From contig CALDGV010000744.1 in the NCBI GenBank assembly GCA_937941745.1, forward strand, positions 1 to 10,914: a stretch of DNA of 10,914 nucleotides. The letters run 5' to 3'. The notes beneath the pieces were generated by a model. That model searched no databases, was not told the origin of the DNA, and saw only the letters and a program-made list of their open reading frames with translations. Below, one piece after another: positions 7,312 through 10,914 of the stretch (position 1 is its first letter; every line of letters begins with the position of its first letter). The translations under genes and the position numbers were made by a program. The stretch is from an uncultured Prosthecobacter sp. Lineage in GTDB: Bacteria; Verrucomicrobiota; Verrucomicrobiia; Verrucomicrobiales; Verrucomicrobiaceae.

Positions 7312-8814
7312 TTAGCTCAGTTCCTTGCCCTTCGTTTCTGGCGCCAGCCAGACCACGACGATGCCAAGGAGGTAGATGAAGCAGAGCACGCTGCCCGCCT
7401 TCGCGAAGGAGCCGCCGAAGTAATTCATCAGGTTCGCCGTCTGGAGGGCTCCGATCGCGGCGAGCACACGGCCGAAATTGAAGCAGAAACCCTGGCCGGT
7501 AGCCCGCACCTGGGTGGGGAAGAGCTCAGGGAAGTAGAGGGGAAAGAAGCCGTAGAAGGAGGCGCTGATGCCGCCGACCAGGAAGCCGGTGAAGAGGAAC
7601 CAGTTCGTGTAGGTGCTGTTCGTCTGGTAGAAGACAAGCGCTGCAGTGATCGTGGCGACGCAAAGGATGGTGTAGGTCACTCGACGGCCGAAACGGTCGC
7701 TCATCAGGGCCGCCACCATGGTGAAAATGATGGCCCCTGTGGCGGTCCAGATCTGCGCCCAGTCCTTCGCGTGCAAGGCCGGGTTGCCTGCAAGTTCTTC
7801 AGCCCATTTCGGAGCCCACTGCACGGCTCCCCAGGTGCCCATGAGGGCGACCCCGGCGAGACCAGCACCGATCAGCATGCGCTTCATGATGAAAGGACGT
7901 GATGCGGACGGATCCTCCGAAGCCGCCCGGCCGAGGTATTGCCAGACGGGGAAGAGATAGCCCAGCAGGGTGATCACAAGGCCGATCACGGTGGCTGCAA
8001 TGGCCACGGGGGTGGCAATGGTGATGGACTTGGGTGCCCAGACCCAGACGATGCCGAGCGCAGAGGCGCAGCCGATGAGCACTCCCAGGAGATCCTTCGT
8101 GGCCCAGTGGTCTGTGGCGCCCTTGGCCTTTTCCTCCTCCCACTTCTTCGACTCACCCACGAAGATCTGGATGAAGAAAACCAGGAAGGCAGGCACCGCG
8201 CCGCTCATCATCAGGATGCGCCAGCCATTGTTGGAGAGCAGCGTGGTCACGGATGCCTGTGAAAGACCGGCTGCCAGCAGGAAGTCGTTCACCGTGCCGA
8301 GCACACTGGCCAGGCCCAGGCTCAGGAAGCCTCCCAGCAGGTAGCCGACATTGGCGGCTGCACCGATAAGTCCGGCGACAAGCATGCGTGATTTGCCGGG
8401 CCACACCTCATTGACCAAGGCCACGCCGAGCGACCATTCGCCCCCCATGCCGAGCGAGGCGATGAAACGGTAGGCGGCGATCTCCTCCGCATGTCGGGCA
8501 ATGCCGCAAAGACCGGTGAAGATGGCATAGGTGAAGATGGAAAGGCTCATGGCCTTCACGCGGCCGATGCGGTCTCCCAGCCAGCCGAAGACCACGCCGC
8601 CGGTGGCCGCTCCGACCAGGAACATGGCCATGATCACGCCAAACCAGTTGTTCAGGCTCGCAGCAGCTTCTCCGGCCAGGAGTTCCTTCAGGGCATCACG
8701 TCCAGTAAGGGGGAAGAGGCCCATTTCGAAGCCGTCGAACATCCAGCCCAGAAAGGCGGCTGCGAGGGCGGCGGCGTGCGCAGTGGAAGAGGAGGAGTTG
8801 GAAGGGCTGGACAT
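7312..8814 (-). CDS. MFS transporter with 14 predicted membrane segments
   Basis: A 500-residue major facilitator superfamily permease. Landmarks: DGFEMGLF in helix 1 (27-34), the loop 2-3 signature GWLGDRIGRVKAM (77-89), RFIASLGMGGEWSLG in helix 4 (116-130), the matching loop 8-9 signature MSDRFGRRVTY (371-381), PELFPTQVRATGQGF (429-443) and a terminal PETKG (492-496). This set resembles the sugar-porter and aromatic-acid/H+ symporter branches. Besides the usual twelve helices, two extra hydrophobic stretches (about 241-260 and 265-291) lie between helices 6 and 7, giving 14 by eye. The polar Ser-rich N-terminus is cytoplasmic. The methyltransferase follows after 13 bases, suggesting a related substrate. 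The leader (CCGCCCTCTC before ATG) lacks a Shine-Dalgarno sequence. Transport direction and substrate cannot be told from sequence. Confidence 0.9.
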   Translation of the reverse strand: MSSPSNSSSSTAHAAALAAAFLGWMFDGFEMGLFPLTGRDALKELLAGEAAASLNNWFGVIMAMFLVGAATGGVVFGWLGDRIGRVKAMSLSIFTYAIFTGLCGIARHAEEIAAYRFIASLGMGGEWSLGVALVNEVWPGKSRMLVAGLIGAAANVGYLLGGFLSLGLASVLGTVNDFLLAAGLSQASVTTLLSNNGWRILMMSGAVPAFLVFFIQIFVGESKKWEEEKAKGATDHWATKDLLGVLIGCASALGIVWVWAPKSITIATPVAIAATVIGLVITLLGYLFPVWQYLGRAASEDPSASRPFIMKRMLIGAGLAGVALMGTWGAVQWAPKWAEELAGNPALHAKDWAQIWTATGAIIFTMVAALMSDRFGRRVTYTILCVATITAALVFYQTNSTYTNWFLFTGFLVGGISASFYGFFPLYFPELFPTQVRATGQGFCFNFGRVLAAIGALQTANLMNYFGGSFAKAGSVLCFIYLLGIVVVWLAPETKGKELS

Positions 8815-8847
8815 GAGAGGGCGGAAGGAACGGAGGCAGGGACGGCT

Positions 8848-8877
8848 TTTCTACGGGAATCTGGAAGGTGGAATCAA
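8848..8877 (-). promoter_or_regulatory. Weak candidate promoter for the MFS-methyltransferase unit
   Basis: On the minus strand TTGATT (8872-8877) and TAGAAA (8848-8853) are separated by 18 bases, each matching the consensus at 4/6. Transcription would start near 8840, some 26 bases before the MFS ATG. The -35 box sits just before the SMUG1-like stop codon ends the upstream gene. The match is modest and readthrough from the upstream gene is equally plausible. Confidence 0.25.
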
Positions 8878-8881
8878 TGAC

Positions 8882-9613
8882 TCATTTCCACACCCCAAGC
8901 TTCATGAGCTGTTTCGTGGCCGCACCCGCCCAGTCTCGGTTGGCAGCCGGGCTGGCCGGGCTGGGATGCAAAACCCTGCCAACTTGAAAGCTGCCATTCA
9001 TGGCGGAGCGTGCACGGAGGGCACGCTCTTCGGCGAAGGCCCCCACACCGATCACCCATTCAGGCTTCAGTGCCTGGATCACGGCACGCAGATGCTCGTC
9101 GCAGCAGGCTTCCATGGCGGTTGTTTCCTCCACAGGCAGCTTGTCCGGTGTGCGGTTGCGGCCGCTGTCCTCCATGAAGACCAGGGGGCAGTAGTTGGCC
9201 ACGAAGTGGTCTCTGAAAAAGGCTTCAGGGGAGCCGAAACGCTGGGCAAACAAGCCCCAGAGCCTGCGCCCGCTCACTTCGGACTGCGGGCAGTCAAAGC
9301 CGAGCACGCGGCGCTTGGGATGCTCATGTTCCGGCCTGCCCACAGGCTCGCAGATGCCCATCCAGTCACGCACGGCGGCGATTTCACCGAAGGGCACGCC
9401 GGTCTGGGTCATGCCGAAAGGCCCGGGGTTCATGCCCACAAGCACGACTTTCTTTGGCGTGCTGCCAAAGCGGCTGACATAGGCTTCATGAGGCTTCCAG
9501 GCATAATCCAGCGGGTTGTAGATGAACTCCACGGGTGCGGCAAAACGCAGCGGACGAAGGTCTTCGCGGAGCTTGCGGGCGGCGGTGAGAAGGTCGGAGG
9601 CAGGATTGGACAC
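8882..9613 (-). CDS. SMUG1-like uracil-DNA glycosylase (family 3)
   Basis: Predicted monofunctional glycosylase that excises uracil, and probably oxidised or deaminated bases, from DNA to start base-excision repair. The 243 residues carry motif 1 as GMNPGPFGMTQTGVPFGE (60-77), where N62 corresponds to the catalytic-motif Asn of SMUG1. Also present are EHPKRRVLGFDCPQSEVSG (97-115), the NYCPLVFMEDSGRNRTP segment (140-156), GVGAFAEERA (189-198) and motif 2 HPSPASPAANRDW (216-228), with H216 matching the SMUG1 active-site His. The resemblance to animal SMUG1 is strong throughout; UNG, MUG/TDG and the iron-sulphur UDG families have different motifs. The start is GTG, with GGAGG three bases upstream; an in-frame stop lies 42 bases further up and no other Met occurs before residue 61. 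Gaps of 80 bases to yebC and 67 bases to the MFS gene leave operon membership open. Confidence 0.93.
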   Translation of the reverse strand: MSNPASDLLTAARKLREDLRPLRFAAPVEFIYNPLDYAWKPHEAYVSRFGSTPKKVVLVGMNPGPFGMTQTGVPFGEIAAVRDWMGICEPVGRPEHEHPKRRVLGFDCPQSEVSGRRLWGLFAQRFGSPEAFFRDHFVANYCPLVFMEDSGRNRTPDKLPVEETTAMEACCDEHLRAVIQALKPEWVIGVGAFAEERALRARSAMNGSFQVGRVLHPSPASPAANRDWAGAATKQLMKLGVWK

Positions 9614-9616
9614 GAT

Positions 9617-9645
9617 CCTCCAGTCCTGATGCAGTCTGCCATCAG
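9617..9645 (-). promoter_or_regulatory. Shine-Dalgarno site and upstream hairpin of the SMUG1-like gene
   Basis: On the minus strand GGAGG (9617-9621) precedes the GTG start by only three bases and is the clearest Shine-Dalgarno sequence in the window. Just upstream, CTGATGGCAGACTGCATCAG (9626-9645) folds into an 8-bp stem with one bulged G and a GAC loop. No T-run follows, so it is not a standard terminator for the preceding gene. It may shape access to the ribosome binding site. The folding is by eye only. Confidence 0.4.
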
Positions 9646-9693
9646 AAGCAAATCACCGATGATGCCTGGGCGTGACTTTCGCTGCCTCTGCCA

Positions 9694-10419
9694 TCACTTC
9701 ATGGCGGCATAGACGCGATGCACATCGGCGTGGCCGTCGAGGCTCTGGAGGAACTTGGTCACCTCCTCACGCTGCGCGTCGCTCAGTTCCGGGCAGTCCT
9801 TGGGATGGTAATGCAGTTCCGAGGTGGTCACGTTCCAGCCAGCGGCCTTGAGGGCTTTGGTGACGGTGTCTAGGCTGGTCGTAGCACAGAAAAAACGTGC
9901 TCCGATGTGTCCGGCCGCATCTTCCTCATCGAGTTCCAGGGGCTCGACGTTGTCCGCCTCTGCCTCAAGCGCGGCGACTTCGATGTCGAGGCTTTTGTCG
10001 GCATGCTGAGCTTCAATGAGGCCGCAATGCTTAAACATCCAGGCCACCGAGCCAGGGGTGCCCATGCTGCCAGCTTTGAAGAGAACCTTGATCTCCGAAG
10101 AGGTGCGGTTGTTGTTGTCCGTCAGGCATTCGACCATCACCGGCACGCGATGAGGCGCGAAACCTTCAAAGACGACGGTCTGATAGTTGACGGGCTCACC
10201 GCCAACGCCGCTGCCCTTGGCGATGGCGCGTTCGATCGCATCGCGGGTCACGCTCTGCTTTCTGGCGGCAGTAATCGCGGCATAAAGACGGGCGTTCAGG
10301 TCAGGATCCGCGCCGCCGAGGCGTGCGGCTACCTGGATTTCGCGCGTCAGCTTGCCGACAATCTTGCCTTTCTGGTCGGCGGCAAGTTCACGCCATTTTT
10401 GTTTCCATTGAGCACCCAT
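9694..10419 (-). CDS. yebC: YebC/PmpR/TACO1-family protein
   Basis: A 241-residue cytoplasmic protein of the YebC family. Members were first described as DNA-binding regulators; more recently bacterial YebC and mitochondrial TACO1 have been linked to translation through proline-rich stretches. Landmarks: KGKIVGKLTREIQVAARLGG (17-36), DPDLNARLYAAITAARKQSV (38-57), RAIAKGSG (64-71), FEGFAPHRVPVMVECLTDNNNRT (84-106), GSVAWMF (123-129) and the C-terminal ELHYHPKD...LSDAQREEVTKFLQSLDG region with a final VHRVYAAMK (233-241). The opening MGAQWKQKW resembles the YeeN-type subgroup, which starts MGRKW, rather than MAGHSKW of E. coli YebC. I chose the ATG at 10419; an in-frame ATG at 10491 would add 24 residues running through the AACC repeat and into the phosphofructokinase gene. 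It follows that gene by 46 bases, probably in one operon, with no Shine-Dalgarno sequence. Confidence 0.93.
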   Translation of the reverse strand: MGAQWKQKWRELAADQKGKIVGKLTREIQVAARLGGADPDLNARLYAAITAARKQSVTRDAIERAIAKGSGVGGEPVNYQTVVFEGFAPHRVPVMVECLTDNNNRTSSEIKVLFKAGSMGTPGSVAWMFKHCGLIEAQHADKSLDIEVAALEAEADNVEPLELDEEDAAGHIGARFFCATTSLDTVTKALKAAGWNVTTSELHYHPKDCPELSDAQREEVTKFLQSLDGHADVHRVYAAMK

Positions 10420-10436
10420 GGTTGGTTGGTTGGTTG
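10420..10436. repeat. Tetranucleotide repeat (GGTT)4 abutting the yebC start codon
   Basis: Four perfect GGTT units plus a final G on the plus strand, read as AACC repeats in the yebC leader, directly touch the ATG. The G-rich strand has four GG pairs separated by TT, the minimal pattern for a two-tetrad G-quadruplex, and further GG/GGG runs follow up to about 10456. The repeat lies outside the reading frame if yebC starts at 10419, so unit-number changes would alter the leader and not the frame. Confidence 0.7.
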
Positions 10437-10465
10437 AGGGCTGGTGAGGTGAGCGGGAAATGCTT

Positions 10466-10914
10466 TCAGGCACCGACGCGGCAGTCGCCAAAGCAGATGC
10501 CGATGCTGCGGCCTGCCTTGACGATCTCTGAATCCGATTTCACGAGACGAAGCTGGTTCACGGCTTCCTCAATGCTGACATCGCCCACCTGATACTGCTG
10601 GTAGCTGACCATGCGGCCGAATTTGCCTTGCTCGATCAGGCTGACGGCCATGGCGCCGAAACGGACCCCAAGAATGCGGTCAAGTGCGGTCGGAGCACCT
10701 CCGCGCTGCAGGTGGCCGAGGGTGCAGGCACGGGTTTCCTTGCCCGTCAGGGCTTCGATCCTCTTGGCGACATAATCTCCGATGCCGCCCAGGCGGTCTT
10801 CGCCTTTGCCGCCGACGTTTTCCTTCTTCAAAAGCTCGCCGCTTTCGATTCGGGCACCTTCCGCCACGACCACAAGGGTGCTGTGCTGTCCGCGGGCGTC
10901 ACGCTGGCGAATCG
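10466..10914 (-). CDS. 6-phosphofructokinase, C-terminal part (5' end outside window)
   Basis: The last 149 codons of a PfkA-family enzyme that phosphorylates fructose 6-phosphate to the 1,6-bisphosphate, the committed step of glycolysis. Visible are VVVAEGA (at the 10858-10876 end), GGIGDYVAKRIEALTG, and the family signature CTLGHLQRGGAPTALDRILG, whose His and second Arg correspond to the fructose-6-phosphate ligands of E. coli PfkA, and a C-terminal SIGICFGD. The frame stays open to the window edge (codons reading ...IRQRDARGQHSTL), so the GTG at 10871-10873 is internal and not a start. The N-terminal GGDG/GGDD site that separates ATP- from pyrophosphate-dependent enzymes lies outside, so the phosphoryl donor is undetermined. 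It is the upstream neighbour of yebC, 46 bases away on the same strand. Confidence 0.93.
   Translation of the reverse strand, partial: IRQRDARGQHSTLVVVAEGARIESGELLKKENVGGKGEDRLGGIGDYVAKRIEALTGKETRACTLGHLQRGGAPTALDRILGVRFGAMAVSLIEQGKFGRMVSYQQYQVGDVSIEEAVNQLRLVKSDSEIVKAGRSIGICFGDCRVGA

Noticed and set aside
9635..9696. Direct repeat TCTGCCATCA at 9635-9644 and 9687-9696
   Set aside because: A single ten-base repeat pair near a gene end, with one copy overlapping the yebC stop; no flanking structure suggests an attachment site or mobile element.
8531..9712. Plus-strand open frame of 393 codons across the MFS and SMUG1-like genes
   Set aside because: It is antisense to two well-supported genes and their intergenic gap, with no recognisable product.
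10420..10491. 24-residue N-terminal extension of YebC starting at 10491
   Set aside because: It overlaps the phosphofructokinase end and the AACC repeat. Family members begin at the MGxxW-like start found at 10419.
10871..10873. GTG as a start codon for a short phosphofructokinase fragment
   Set aside because: The frame remains open upstream to the window edge with phosphofructokinase-like sequence, so this is an internal valine.
1..10914. Search for a defence system, CRISPR array, tRNA, insertion sequence or prophage
   Set aside because: No repeat-spacer pattern, transposase, integrase, nuclease/NTPase cassette or cloverleaf was seen. All stretches over 200 bases are accounted for by ordinary chromosomal genes.

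Overview
The window is about 10.9 kb of GC-rich bacterial chromosome, densely packed with conventional genes. Nine genes lie on the minus strand and one on the plus strand. I see no tRNA, rRNA, CRISPR array, insertion sequence or phage gene. The gene mix suggests a didermic, LPS-bearing bacterium of the Planctomycetes-Verrucomicrobia-Chlamydiae group, most likely Verrucomicrobiota. The clues are a BamD-like TPR protein next to LptE, a SMUG1-type uracil-DNA glycosylase, a YebC protein starting MGAQW, and start codons that mostly lack Shine-Dalgarno sequences. This assignment is an inference from gene style, not from a marker gene.

Layout. (1) Positions 17-5222, minus strand, is an envelope/translation/carbon-storage unit transcribed as bamD-like, lptE-like, rsmI, glgP. 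The lptE-like and rsmI genes overlap by four bases (GTGA) and glgP follows after 19 bases. The unit is headed by a good sigma70-type promoter whose -10 box lies only nine bases from the start codon, which predicts a leaderless or nearly leaderless mRNA. (2) Positions 5223-5421 are a divergent intergenic region. Its AT-rich half carries an inverted repeat that encloses an extended -10 element facing the plus-strand gene. (3) Positions 5422-6249, plus strand, encode a multi-spanning membrane protein with an HELSH zinc-protease motif. It converges on the next unit with eight bases between the stop codons, inside a small inverted repeat. (4) Positions 6258-8814, minus strand, hold an MFS transporter followed 13 bases later by a SAM-dependent O-methyltransferase, a likely two-gene unit. 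(5) Positions 8882-10914, minus strand, hold the C-terminal part of a 6-phosphofructokinase (cut by the window edge), a YebC-family protein and a SMUG1-like uracil-DNA glycosylase.

How the genes relate. The bamD-like and lptE-like genes point to outer-membrane protein and LPS assembly. RsmI modifies 16S rRNA, and YebC proteins are linked to transcription or to relief of ribosome stalling. GlgP and phosphofructokinase belong to glycogen breakdown and glycolysis but sit in separate units. The transporter/methyltransferase pair probably handles one small, perhaps aromatic, compound of unknown identity.

I did not find a convincing new multi-gene system. The most interesting points are the leader pattern (pyrimidine-rich, SD-free ATG starts against purine-rich leaders at the two GTG starts), the predicted leaderless bamD-like transcript, the palindrome around the metallopeptidase promoter, the bacterial SMUG1 gene with a hairpin before its ribosome binding site, and the 14-segment transporter paired with a methyltransferase.
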